From contig JAOWCC010000019.1 of the NCBI GenBank assembly GCA_030867875.1, forward strand, positions 108,566,047 to 108,630,046: a stretch of DNA of 64,000 nucleotides, read 5' to 3'. The stretch is from Actinernus sp. WN-2022 (lineage: Eukaryota; Cnidaria; Anthozoa; Actiniaria; Actinernidae). Every line of letters starts with the position of its first letter. Within the stretch, counting starts at the first letter, position 1. Made by a program: the position numbers and the translations under genes. Shown here one piece after another: positions 42,903 through 53,661 of the stretch. The notes below the pieces were generated by a model that saw only the letters and a list, made by a program, of their open reading frames with translations, had not been told where the DNA came from and ran no database searches.

Positions 42903-45005
42903 CTAAACAGCCACTCGGGCTTGCTGCGGGGGTAGACCAAACTGGGGGCTACAAAAAGCTAACCCTGGTGGCACTGGGGGATAAAATACCTGCTGTTGTG
43001 GCGCAACTAGCTGCTTTACCATATTAGCTAAATTTACTATCTGATGATGAACCTCGGACATTGCCGGGCCGCCATACTGAACGCTAGATTGCTCTGGCCT
43101 ATCGGTGACAGTTGGATGTCGAGCCAATGCCTCACGAGGATGAGCAGGCTGTAAGCGATTACTTGTATTAATAAAAGAATTATCAAATGACGGATGAACC
43201 ACTGGTGACTGATAAGCTGGCTGCTGACGACTCCGGACTCTACGGTCTTGTCGTGGACGTACTGAGATACCCAACGCTCTTCTTATACCAGCCTTGATAT
43301 TCCCAGCTAATATGCGAACACCATAAATCTTATTAAGGTGTTTTACATCGTAAAAATTCTGTCTATCCCGTAAGTTTCCATTATCCACTAGAATGACATT
43401 CGGCATTCCTTGGATGCGTTGACCCACCTCTTTGTTCACCGCAAACACCGATTTATCTAAATCATCACACCTAGGTGTAATGCTCGACATTATAATCTTC
43501 TTGTCCGGAAATGCTTGGACTGCTAGATTCACCATTTTTACCTGTTTTTGTACTATCTCCTGAACCGATAAATGTTCTAAGTCATTAACCCCAGTGTTAA
43601 GAATTATTCCACTGCGAATATCGAAACGCGGCGAAGTTAGAATCTCGACGGCTTTGTCTGTTGTACCACAGGTGATGACTTTAGACTTCCCCTTTGGATA
43701 TAGCTCATTAACATTAACAAATCTTCTGTTTGAATCACAGAGGAAAACAAAGTCAAACTCTTCTCGGGTGACAGTCGTCCCATTCTCTATGTTGACAGTT
43801 GTGTTGATAACTGGTACTTCTGCAACAAAATCCACCGTCTCATGCACTTCAGCCGGTTGGCTACATTCGGGTTCGGTGGGTGGCTGCATATCAACTTCAG
43901 ATTCCTTGGTACTAATGAGTAAAGAGACTTGACCCTGAAGTTTTTCATTAGCATCCTCTAACAACTTTATTCTCTTGACCATCTGTCCCTTCTCTTCGAC
44001 TAGTGATCCTACCCGGCCCTGCCAACGTTTCACTTCTGATTCAGCTTTACTGAGCCGTTCCTCTATCTCACCCCTGGCTCGTTCTTGCGACTCCTTCATG
44101 ACGCAGAGCTCATGTTTCAAACGTGAAAACAACGACTCTGATATATCATTTTGGGTATTCGATACTTCCTTACATAAAACATTTAGTTCTAGATCTATTT
44201 GCGCTACGGCTTTATCCATTTTACCGGCTAGATCCTCTAGTTTCCCCACACGCTTGTTTACGGATTCAATTAACTCAAACACCGGTTTCGGATTGAATGC
44301 GATGGATGCCGCTGAAACTGACTTACCAGCTGGCGAAGCCTTCGTAACCTTGGAAGCTGACCTGACTTTCGGAACTGACTTGAGTAATGGTTTCTTGTTC
44401 GACTTTACAAGGTCTGATTCTTCATCGACGATATCTCCATCTTCATCATCAGATTCAAGAATAACCTCTAACGATTGCTCGTCGAGGTTAAGCTTCTCGC
44501 TTCCGGACGCGTCCTGATCTTGAAATGTTTTAGCGTACAGAGAGCTTATCGTATCTGGATTTAAAACTTTACTCTGACACAAATCAGTCACAAAAGATCT
44601 CAGCCTAACGAACTCGGTATCCTTCCATAGATCACGCTGCTTCCCCTGAATCATGATTTTTCGCTTGGTTATATAAACTGTCAACGTGAACAGAAGATGT
44701 CCGCCTTTCCCGCCATTACTACCTTGAAACAGTTGTATAAGCAGCTCGACCAGTTCGCCTCCCGGACTGGTCTTCTTCACCCAATCGACTGTATGATCAT
44801 CTTGGCTCCCAAAATCGATCCAATATCGTATCTTTAACGCTTTTAACCATTGATTAAATCGCTCAGCATCATTTACAACGACCAAGAATACGGCTCCCTT
44901 CTCTGACACCTCGATTGATTCGTAGCGTTGCACATCCTCATCGTTACTACATGCTCTCAGAACTTCAGAATTCCCCAAATCCTCTTCCTCTAAAACATCA
45001 TCCAT
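42903..45005 (-). CDS. ORF1: coiled-coil protein with SGNH-esterase-like domain
   Basis: 700 residues from MDDVLEEEDLG. Residues 1-150 form a globular part (VFLVVVNDAERFNQWLKAL, TVYITKRKIMIQGKQRDLW). An acidic linker and a basic Ser/Lys segment follow, then a long coiled coil at about 245-370 (ELIESVNKRVGKLEDLAGKM, LSKAESEVKRWQGRVGSLVE). The SGNH-like domain is at about 415-600: FVFLCDSNRRF (block I with DSN), LNTGVNDLEH (block III Asn), IIMSSITPR and YDVKHLNKIYG (block V Asp/His). A Pro/Gln-rich tail ends the protein. Such ORF1 proteins bind the element RNA; the role of the esterase fold is unknown. A related fragment lies at 50991-52290 and a tail fragment at 45167-45330. Confidence 0.88.
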   Translation of the reverse strand: MDDVLEEEDLGNSEVLRACSNDEDVQRYESIEVSEKGAVFLVVVNDAERFNQWLKALKIRYWIDFGSQDDHTVDWVKKTSPGGELVELLIQLFQGSNGGKGGHLLFTLTVYITKRKIMIQGKQRDLWKDTEFVRLRSFVTDLCQSKVLNPDTISSLYAKTFQDQDASGSEKLNLDEQSLEVILESDDEDGDIVDEESDLVKSNKKPLLKSVPKVRSASKVTKASPAGKSVSAASIAFNPKPVFELIESVNKRVGKLEDLAGKMDKAVAQIDLELNVLCKEVSNTQNDISESLFSRLKHELCVMKESQERARGEIEERLSKAESEVKRWQGRVGSLVEEKGQMVKRIKLLEDANEKLQGQVSLLISTKESEVDMQPPTEPECSQPAEVHETVDFVAEVPVINTTVNIENGTTVTREEFDFVFLCDSNRRFVNVNELYPKGKSKVITCGTTDKAVEILTSPRFDIRSGIILNTGVNDLEHLSVQEIVQKQVKMVNLAVQAFPDKKIIMSSITPRCDDLDKSVFAVNKEVGQRIQGMPNVILVDNGNLRDRQNFYDVKHLNKIYGVRILAGNIKAGIRRALGISVRPRQDRRVRSRQQPAYQSPVVHPSFDNSFINTSNRLQPAHPREALARHPTVTDRPEQSSVQYGGPAMSEVHHQIVNLANMVKQLVAPQQQVFYPPVPPGLAFCSPQFGLPPQQARVAV

Positions 45006-45166
45006 GTTAACTCAACATAAAGACACAAAAACTGGAAAAAATAAGACTGTACGGGGCAAAAAATAAAGCTCAAAGACGGAGACCACGCGAAGTCATGCTT
45101 TGTAACATGAGCGGGGGTGTAATGAATAAATAAAACTAAGGGAGAAAGAAAATTACCCTAACATAG

Positions 45167-45330
45167 TTAAACAGTTGCAAAGAATAATAATCCCTTGCAA
45201 TATACTAGCCGAAAGTATATACTCACTTGATTAACTACAGGCTGCGGCTGGAAAACAGACGGATTACAAAAAGAGAAACCAGGAGGGGGATGATCGGCAC
45301 CAAGACGAGGCTTCTGTTGTTTTGAGTGAA
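45167..45330 (-). pseudogene. Fragment of a second ORF1 C-terminus
   Basis: The minus-strand reading KPRLGADHPPPGFSFCNPSV and FQPQPVV resembles the tail of the intact ORF1 (YPPVPPGLAFCSPQFGLPPQ). It lies just 5' of the intact element in the same orientation, perhaps the remnant of an older or head-to-tail copy. Confidence 0.4.
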
Positions 45331-47609
45331 CTGAACTGCGCTTGTTCTTCGTCGTACGCGATCGTGTGTTTCGTTCAGTCGTTGGCACGAAGCTTTTAAA
45401 GAACAAATGGTTCCACAAGGGATTCCAATTCATCTATTGGTTCAGCGTAGCAAGAAGGGAGAAGAAATGCGTATGGCTCGTTAATTGTGGATATTCAAAT
45501 CAACGAAGAACTAAAGGAAGTTTGTGATCTTCGACTTCGATACGCGTACTTATCTGTGAAACTGCTATTATAAACAGGATAACAACATTACTCGATTTAT
45601 TAATCTCAGTCAGGTCATCCCGGAAGCCGATTTAAACCGAGTAAAATGCACATGCAAAGGTCAGTACACAAGGAGAAGAGGCAAGGGTTCCTGAAAATGC
45701 CGCGAAATGCGAAAGCCGACGTGAAGTCTCACGACCTATAGGTGGTTGCGATAAAACAAGGTAAGCTGTAAGTTGACTTGGATTAGCTGACTGTAATGTT
45801 GTTTGAGATTGTCTCAATGATACAATTGATATATGTTATTTATATTTCGGTTTAACAGAACGAAGAAATAGCCGATAACATTCAACCTGCAGCGGTGCAA
45901 GATGGGGCCCATACGATTACGAGTTCAAATTTCTCAGGGTGAAATAAATGTATTAAAAATACGTATAATTTTCAGGAATCGTATTTAATACCAGTTTCAA
46001 CCCAACTTGGATCCCTTCGTAGCACAATCACATGAAAATCTATAAGTTTTGATTGCTCATTTTCAACGGAAAAGCATGCACAATTTTGCCATGAACACCT
46101 TCCAAAAACAATGAAAAGTACTTTGTTTCAAGCCTGGACATGGAGAAAAAAGACAAGCTATCATCACAAAACAGCTAGTTGGAATACCTGGAAAAGGCTG
46201 GGGACCACCTGCAGGAAATAGTCTATACTGGTATAAATTTAATGTGTCGGCCCATGCCAGACGAACAGGAGACAAGAGGGTAACCTGTGTTACTGCCTAT
46301 ACAGCTTGTAGAAACATGTGTTTAGACAGATATATCCTAGAGGTCTGTATCAAAGCAAGGTGCGACATGTGTAGACGAGTTTAATTTCACAATGGAAAGT
46401 TTTAGGAAAGCTGCATATAAATAATTTGCCCTGTGGAGGTATGGAAAGATTGGCAGAGGATAGACACGTCATACCTGCATGTTCAGTTATAGCCTCTTAC
46501 CCACCATCAGTTGGGAGTTCCCTCCAGACTTTATCGAGGGTGGGTAAATGGCTACATGTAGGCTACTTCAGTCAGGATGACTGAATCCAATGTCCTGTAC
46601 CAGACGACGGTGCATGGTTTTTCGGGCTAGTTTGAGTCTTACAACTATACAATATGGCCTGGGATCAATTCAGTAAAGCTTTTACACATGTATTTGTACA
46701 GAGCTGGCAATGGACAGACTTGCAAAACACTGTGTAAAAGTTTTACCAAATTGGCCACTGGTTCAGTATCACTCACAATAATTTATAAGCATAAGTACAA
46801 GCATTTTACTCAGCTGCAATCATAGGTGCCTACTGCTTGTACCTTAGTACCTACAGTGTACATGTAATACACACCCAGAAGTCCCCCAAGAATGTCTGCT
46901 GACATGAGCAACACATTCCATTCCCAGAGACTGACCAATCAAAGTAAGGCTTCCAAAATCATTGGAAGGAATGCATGACGAGCCAAAAGAGCATATGCAC
47001 AGGAGGTTTGTGTTGGTTCATCGACAGATCTTCCTCACAATAAAATTTATGTATTTGTTATTTGCCATTAACAGATTCCTTACTGGAAATGGTATATTAA
47101 AGTAATATTTAAAATAAACTATTTAGGTAGCCACATCAATTTATTACAATCTCAGTTGGAACAGTGATAACTTATGGCTTTTACATAGCTGGCCATCGAA
47201 AAAGCTGGAAAACCATTATGTAATATGCCTTTTTGTAGAAGGCATAAAGCTAGAGAACACTCAAATGTTGTTACAGAGTACATGTAGTTTGTGGTAAAAT
47301 AAAATTACACAAATCAAGGAACATTGTTTGTGCACCTGTTTCTTCTAGAAAATAATGGTTCACCTTGGCCACTTTGAATAAATAGCAAGAATGTGGAATT
47401 ATTTGTAGTTCTGTTGACAATATGTGTAGTCAAATGCACTTAGACCAGTGACTACCAAACATATTTTTAAAGACAATGGTGTTTCTGTCTTCCCTGCATT
47501 CTCACCCCACAAATGCCTGCTCGTCTGACATTCATTTCTCGATTGTCATTGTGTTATGTAGTTTCCTTCAAAGCTAGTGTTATGGGCCAATCACTTGGTT
47601 GTCCTGACA
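45331..47609. other. Mostly featureless 2.3 kb
   Basis: No gene I can support. A small inverted repeat (CTTACCCACC near 46497 and GGGTGGGTAA near 46539) is visible. The plus-strand stretch 46138-46285 reads KKDKLSSQNS, stop, LEYLEKAGDHLQEIVYTGIN and MCRPMPDEQET, which looks like a decayed coding piece of unknown origin. Confidence 0.4.
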
Positions 47610-47850
47610 GGGTGGCAAAAAATATTCATATATTTTAAAGGCACTTGTACGAGATTGGTAGTACTGGTTTTATTAGCAAAACCAGTTTGTAAATGCTATT
47701 TTCCACCTCCAACCATAATATTGTTGGGTTTTTAAAACAGCATTTTCAAGTTTGTTTGCCATCCAGTAAAGCCTTTCGCATTGAATCATGAGTGCAATTC
47801 ATTCACTATTGAAGCGATACATCAGCATGTGATGTTTCCAACAAAACTGA
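47610..47850. repeat. Dispersed repeat family, copy C
   Basis: Uninterrupted member of the family at 10995 and 15091: GGCACTTGTACGAGATTGGT, GCAAAACCAGTTTGTAAATG, TTTTCCACCTCCAACC, CCATCCAGTAAAGCCTTTC, CATCAGCATGTGATGTTTCC. Confidence 0.75.
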
Positions 47851-47896
47851 TACTATTTCCGTTTCAAAAAGTATTAATTGTATTTTGCATAGGAAT

Positions 47897-48044
47897 CAGG
47901 GGCATAGCAAGGGGATGCCCTTCGTCCCCCTTTCATGTTAAATTATTGAATAATAATAATTATTAATAACATGCCCTTAGAGATAAGCACCTCCGTCCAA
48001 CATTTGTGTTGGGACCCCCTGGAAAAATCCTGCCTACACCCCTG
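47897..48044. mobile_element. Possible hAT-type MITE
   Basis: Ends CAGGGGCATAGCAAGG and CCTACACCCCTG resemble inverted CAGGGGCGTAGC-type hAT termini. Flanks share GGAAT but a full 8-bp duplication is not clear. Confidence 0.4.
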
Positions 48045-48052
48045 GGAATAAG

Positions 48053-49784
48053 AATAATGTATTTTAACTTGTGATCTTGAATGAAGTACATGCTGCCATT
48101 CCTAAATGCTTCAAGGGTAGCCATTTTCTTTTTGTTGTACAATCTTGTGGCCAAGGTGAAGGTCAACTGACTTTGTGGAAAGCTAATTCTGATTGGTCAA
48201 ACATTGAGAAAGTAATGTCCATCGCAGACAAGCAGGCGTTGTGGGGTGAGAATGTGCGATGCCCCAAAAATGAATGGGGGAGAGGCTAATGTGCTTCATC
48301 CTCTGAAGTATTATAGAATTTAGCAAATCATGACATATTGGTCTGTATAATAATTATTATTCATTAGCTCTTATTACTGTTTTCAATGAAGTGATACCTT
48401 GGAAGTTAGAAAAATTGTATTTAGCTGACCATCAATCAAAAGGTAATTAAGCCTGGTTAAAGCTTTGTATGAGACAAGACTTGTTTGATTGACATATGGG
48501 TAAATGCAATTTTGCAACTTGAAACACCCAGGGTCTCACTTCAACAAATACAGTAATAATCAAAGAAAACTTAAATCTAGAGCCCAAACTAGGTCATGTC
48601 TAGTTGGTATGCAAAGTGGAAATAGTTAGTGGTTGGCTTACAGCCAAGTACTTCTATGCCAAGTATTATTTCTGCCAAAAAAGTATGAAATATTTCTTTG
48701 CCATCTTGTTTTTACTTATTTTAAAATTATCCAAGTATTCTATTAGTCCTCTATTAGCCAACATGTATTGAAGGAACCTTGTTACTTATAAATTTCAAGA
48801 AAAAAGCTTTATTTTTCTTCATCTTGGATTTTTACAAAGTGGTTGTTGCAACATTGATAGACCTATTGTTCACTAAAAGAACAGGCATTTCCCTTGTTTA
48901 TAATCGAGTTTTCCAACAAACATTTTGACTTCAAATCAGTCACTGAGGTAGTCAAAGTTAGGGATACAACTTATAAGAAACTAGGTCCCCCAGGTAAACA
49001 ACATACATCTTTGATTCAAGGGGCTCCATCAACCCCCTAATAATGAACTTTCTCATGATGAAAGACAACATAACTAGTAGTACGCCAGTTATATTTGGCA
49101 AAGTTCGAGTGAATGAAAAATACTACTTTTAAGTTCCTAAAATAAGCTTTTGTAATCCACTTTAAATTTTACCGTCCTCTGTTGAAAAAGTTTGAAAAAA
49201 GCATATCAGAACATTCACATGGTACTTCTCTTCTAATAATATAAGGCTGACCATCAGCTGGGTAATCAAAATGTCAGTCACCAGCAACAGTATTTTGCAA
49301 GACTACCACCACCCAGACAACTTCCAATCGACCGATTTAGCAAGTACATTTAATTTGTTGTCCCAATTCAGATTACCTGAATATTATCCCTTCAGTAATG
49401 TTTTCTTGTTTTTCTGTATCCAAATTGGAAATGTATAAATTTCTCTGATTGGAAGACAAAGCACTGAATCCCTAGCGAGCTGTCGCATGATTTGAATTCG
49501 GACAACAAATGTACAAGCTACATGTAATGTACTGATCAAATTGAAACATCAACATATCTTTCCCTCCCCCCTGGCATTTGAATTGTTGGGTTGTTCAAAT
49601 ATGTTGTTCAAATGCCTGATACCACTGTCATTTTAGGCAATGTTTCGATTTGATCAGTACATAAATCAGTCTATTGTTGGAGCAATGTCCTTTGAGTTGA
49701 AGTTATCTTCATCAGACTGCCGAGAGAAATTGCCCTCAAACTGTTTCCATTCTTACAGCATTTGAGCAGTCATGTAGGAGAAGT
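48053..49784. other. No gene seen; internal inverted repeats near 49.3-49.66 kb
   Basis: Between 49330 and 49660 two inverted pairs occur: TAGCAAGTACATTTAATTTG against ACAAATGTACAAGCTA, and GTACTGATCAAATTGAAACA against TGTTTCGATTTGATCAGTAC, suggesting one or two old MITEs. No supported coding region. Confidence 0.45.
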
Positions 49785-49950
49785 AGGCACACGTGTATAT
49801 ATGTATATATTTTCTCCTCCTTCACTTCTGCATGGTACTTCTGGGTTCTTTTTGAAAACTTCCCGTGTCCAGACTTGGTCTCCACAGGCTTGCAGAAGAG
49901 ATGTATGTTGTGATCAACAGCAGCAAGGATAATTTTCATGAAATACAATG
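49785..49950 (-). pseudogene. Fragment of a transposon-type protein exon
   Basis: After a possible acceptor (ATGGCTACAG) the minus strand reads TLYFMKIILAAVDHNIHLF, KPVETKSGHGKFSKRTQKYH and EVKEEKIYTYI. The DHN-x-H, KR-x-x-x-Y and VK-x-x-K-x-Y spacing is like a segment I recall from repetitive proteins in cnidarian genomes; the resemblance is from memory and unverified. No neighbouring exon is certain. A possible separate small exon (50405-50331 minus, acidic, ending in TAG) lies upstream. Confidence 0.3.
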
Positions 49951-50990
49951 TAGGGGTACCTGTAGCCATGAAATATAAAGTTTAGTTTTAGACAAAGTTC
50001 TGCAGAACAAATCATTATTAGAGGGGGCATGGAATGTTGAGGAAACTAGTTTACAAGGGGGAAGAATAAGTATAAGCCTGGAAAGCTTACAGTAGAAGTG
50101 GGATGCTTATAAAGATAACTGCAATTGCAGGTTGTGGTAGCAAATTGGTTTCCCTTGAATTCAATATAGCATGTTGTCCAATAACAATATTGTACTTTAA
50201 TATTCTTGGTAGGTCATCAAATTCATAACACATTTTTACTTGCTCAAATGCCATTCTTTTCGGTGCACATTTCAACATCATACTATTGAAATTAATTGTT
50301 ACGACCATTCTTTACCTTCAAATTCCTATTCATCTGCGACTTCATAATCGTAGTCGAAATGGTGTCTCGATTTATTGTCCTCACCTTGCTCTTCGTCTAT
50401 GCCTGAAATAAAACGAGCAAATAGGACCTATTCACTGTAAATAACCCAAGGTAAGCTTATTTCACCCAACTATGGATATGGATTATTTTACGCAAAACAA
50501 ATTGACTCCAAGTCATTTCTCACCTTGTCCTTGGGCTTGGACCTGGTTTGATTTGAATAATTCTTCTTTGAGGAGCTTGAAGAAATATACTCTGCGAATA
50601 CGCTAGTTGCCAAGATTGTCCTTCCTTATGTTCCAGAGTTAAAATACAGACGACCGAAGTATTATGTATCGAGCATTGCCTGGTAAACGCGGACTTTCCA
50701 TTCTTGACTGAAATGCCGGATCTTATCTCGCACCAGAACGCAAGACGGTTCACTCAAAATAATACTGATATAAATATTTTTTTGGGTAAAAATAGCTGTC
50801 AAAATGTTAAGTTATAAATAAAGAAAGTAAAAATGAACGTTATTCGAAAGTTAGAGGAAGGAAAACAGGCGATGGAAACGGATTTCTCACTTCGCTCTAA
50901 ATATTGGACTTTTCGACTCTCACAAAATGGCGGCTCGGAAGTGTGAGGCGCGCTATGCGTGATGGTCGACCCTGGGTCTTTAACTGTGAA
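49951..50990. other. No confident gene
   Basis: A minus-strand candidate exon at 50405-50331 has acceptor TTTTATTTCAG and reads IDEEQGEDNKSRHHFDYDYE then a stop. Another possible exon ends at a GTGAGA donor near 50525. The evidence is too thin to call a gene. On the plus strand ATGGCGGCTCGGAAGTGTGA at 50930 could be a displaced transposase start. Confidence 0.3.
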
Positions 50991-52290
50991 TTAATACTGG
51001 ATATATAAGTCATTCGTTTGACTGATGACGGGACGATCAGGCACTCGCTGACTACTGCTAGCGCCCTGAGTATGCTCCTCCACACGTGGCCTTGCAGGAG
51101 GACTAGACCTCTTGTCGATATACGGACGGCGTGATGCTTGAGGTCTGCGATCGTTGAGATCTGGTTGTTGACGAGTTGCTTGTGGTCGGCGGCGGTCGCT
51201 GATGGGTATGCCATACGCCATCCTGATACCCTGCTTCAGGTTTGTAGCAAAAGCGGGAACTCCATACCTCCGATTAAAATGTTTGCTATCAAAAAATAAA
51301 TTCCTGTCGCGTAGATTATTATTGTCAATATGAATGACATTAGAAAACGATTTTATTTGACGATGCACTTCATTATTCACGTTGCGCACTGTATTGTCTA
51401 GATCATCATCCCGTGGTGTAACACTCGAAATGATGATTTTGCACAGCGGGAAGGCATTTACAGCTGTAGTCACCATTTCAACTTGCTTGGTAATCACGTC
51501 GTCTATTTCTAAATGCTCTACATCATTGACCACTGTATTAATAATCAAAGCCTTCTTCACTTGAAATCTCGGCGAAGATATAATTTCTTTGGCTTTGTCA
51601 GTCATGTGCCACAGGAAACGACCTTCAAGCTATCCTTTGGGCACAGCTTATTCCCATCAAGGAATTTCCGGTTAGAATCACACAGCAACACAAAGTCATA
51701 CATACATACATACATACACTTTATTTATACACGAGTAAACATCAGTAGTAGCATAAAACAATTACAAAATACAGAGATTGTAAAAAATAAAATATGCCTA
51801 CTGTTTTACATGAATGTCGTGTGTTGAAGTATGGTAGTTAAAAATAGGGAAGTTAGGTTACGATATAGATAATCTTTTCTTAAAATTACTTATTTTATCG
51901 GAGGCTCTAACATCCTCGGGCAGTGCATTCCATATCTTTGCCCCGTCAAAACGAAAGCATTTTTTACCGAAGTTTGTGCGCGGACGAGGAAAGGAGATTT
52001 TAGTCGACGAGCCTCTGAGATTATATTGTATAGCTTCGGTTCTTCTTTCAAACATTTTAGTCATATACTCCGGTGCAAGGCCGTGCAGTGCTTTATAAAC
52101 CATGACTGCTTTTTGAATGGCCCTTTGAGATTCTAGTCTTTTCCACCGTAGGTTCTATACGAGGATTATGTTGTTGTCCCCTTGTAACAGGAGCTGACAC
52201 AGCATCTTGACGATCATCTTACTGGTGCATCTGCATCTTGACTATTAAGGGATCTATCACCACTCTCGTTACGAATCTGCTCAATTATTG
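50991..52290 (-). pseudogene. ORF1 fragment (SGNH domain and tail) of a relative of the 39-45 kb element
   Basis: The minus reading has DFVLLCDSNRKFLDGNKLCP (block I), a stop/frameshift at about 51605, then IINTVVNDVEHLEIDD (block III), KIIISSVTPRDDDLDN, DNNNLRDRNLFFDSKHFNRR (block V) and a basic Arg/Gln-rich tail. Its upstream part continues beyond the L2 tail insertion as QDAVSAPVTRGQQHNP and IRNESGDRSLNSQDADAP (52210-52290). It abuts the 5' side of the Harbinger transposase gene. Confidence 0.8.
51699..52145 (-). mobile_element. Severely 5'-truncated L2-like element
   Basis: The minus strand reads RLESQRAIQKAVMVYKALHG, then LRGSSTKISFPRPRTNFGKK and AKIWNALPEDVR, the C-terminal end of an L2-type RT, followed by a 3' UTR ending in a (GTAT)n tail visible on the plus strand as CATACATACATACATACAC at 51699. 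It is inserted within the ORF1 fragment. Confidence 0.85.
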
Positions 52291-52537
52291 GCTCAAGAAA
52301 GAAACCCGCGTCGTTCATTTCGAGTACGATCGACCGAGTGGTGCGAGAGAGATGTGACGGAGATGGATGACGCCGAGTTTCGAAAGAATTTCCGCCTATC
52401 ACGTCCAGCATTTGTGAAACTTGTGGAAAGGTTAGAGCCACTCATAAAGAAAGAAGAAACCTTTGCGCGAAATACCGTATCAGTGGAGCGAAGGGTTGCT
52501 ATGACCCTATATTTCCTTGGGCAAGGTATAAACTATC

Positions 52538-53268
52538 GGATCAATCACGGTTCCTGGGAAACACGTCTCTTATCGTAACAACGAGACTCGTTCATAATAT
52601 CGTACTCGTTTCCACAAACGTCTCTCGATTTCGGTTCGAGACTCGAACGAGGATCCGCCGGCACACTCAAACCGTGTCTCGATTTTACATTTTACTAACG
52701 TGTCTCGATTTTACCAACGACCTCGATTTTACCAACGACCTCGATTTTACCAACGTGTCTCGATTTTACCAACGTACCTCCATTTTACTAACGTGTCTCG
52801 ATTTTACTAACGTGTCTCGATTTTACCAACGACCTCGATTTTACCAACGACCTCGATTTTACCAACGACCTCGATTTTACCAACGTACCTCTCCGTACCT
52901 CCATTTACTAACGTGTCTCGATTTTACTAACGTGTCTCGATTTTACCAACGTACCTCGATTTTACTAACGTGTCGCGATTTTACTAACGTGTCTCGATTT
53001 TACCAAGAGACACGTTAGTAAAATGGAGGTACGTTGGTAAAATCGAGACACGTTGGTAAAATCGAGGTCGTTGGTAAAATCGAGGTCGTTGGTAAAATCG
53101 AGACACGTTAGTAAAATGTAAAATCGAGACACGGTTTGAGTGTGCCGGCGGATCCTCGTTCGAGTCTCGAACCGAAATCGAGAGACGTTTGTGGAAACGA
53201 GTACGATATTATGAACGAGTCTCGTTGTTACGATAAGAGACGTGTTTCCCAGGAACCGTGATTGATCC
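52538..53268. mobile_element. 731-bp palindromic element with internal 18-20 bp tandem repeats and 8-bp target duplication
   Basis: Arms 52538-52799 and 53006-53268 are nearly identical inverted copies starting GGATCAATCACGGTTCCTGG. AAACTATC is directly repeated at 52530-52537 and 53269-53276. Removing the insert and one duplicate restores the transposase frame. From about 52670 to 53115 the sequence is made of units around CGATTTTACCAACG joined by TGTCT or ACCT, reversing orientation at 53006. No protein is encoded. The 8-bp duplication and long arms could fit a Mutator- or hAT-type foldback; the family is not identified. Confidence 0.85.
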
Positions 53269-53661
53269 AAACTATCTCCCTGTTGCAAATCAGTTTGGTG
53301 TTGCAATCTCGACCGTCTGTGTCATAGTCAAGGAGACGGCTAGAGCCATTAGAGAAACTTTGACATCTGAGTTTATCAAGTTCCCTACCTCTGACTCCGA
53401 TCTGATTGCAGCGATAAACTCGTTTGACGGCAAATTTCCCAACTGTGTTGGTGCAATCGATGGTAGCCATATTAAGATTAAAAGGCCAAAGGAGTACGGT
53501 ACGGACTACTACAACCGAAAAGGATATTACTCGATCCTGCTACAAGGTGTTTGTGATGGTAATGGAAAGTTTCTCAGCTTAAGCTGCGGTCACCCTGGCT
53601 CTATTCACGATGCAAGAATGTTGAGGAGATCCATGTTTTACCAAAACGTCCAGGAAAAGAG

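Larger units (their letters stand above)
39105..45060 (-). mobile_element. Two-ORF non-LTR retrotransposon, apparently intact
   Basis: The minus-strand element has ORF1 (45005-42903), a gap of about 130 bases and ORF2 (42769-39248), and ends in an ATT-repeat 3' tail at 39105-39131. Both ORFs are uninterrupted and the catalytic motifs are present. An esterase-type ORF1 points to the CR1 group of endonuclease-bearing elements, though the exact clade needs a phylogeny. The 5' boundary near 45060 is not sharply defined. Confidence 0.85.

Noticed and set aside
41049..44517. Plus-strand open frames opposite the intact retrotransposon ORFs (85 to 180 codons)
   Set aside because: Antisense shadows of ORF1 and ORF2 with no domains of their own.
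46063..46285. Possible coding stretch with EYLEKAGDHLQEIVYTGI
   Set aside because: An in-frame stop interrupts it, no splice sites or neighbouring exons were found, and the family is not recognised; noted only in the gap entry.
52674..53306. ORFs of about 114 codons with DFTN-type repeats
   Set aside because: Translations of the 18-20 bp tandem repeat within the palindromic insert; present on both strands.
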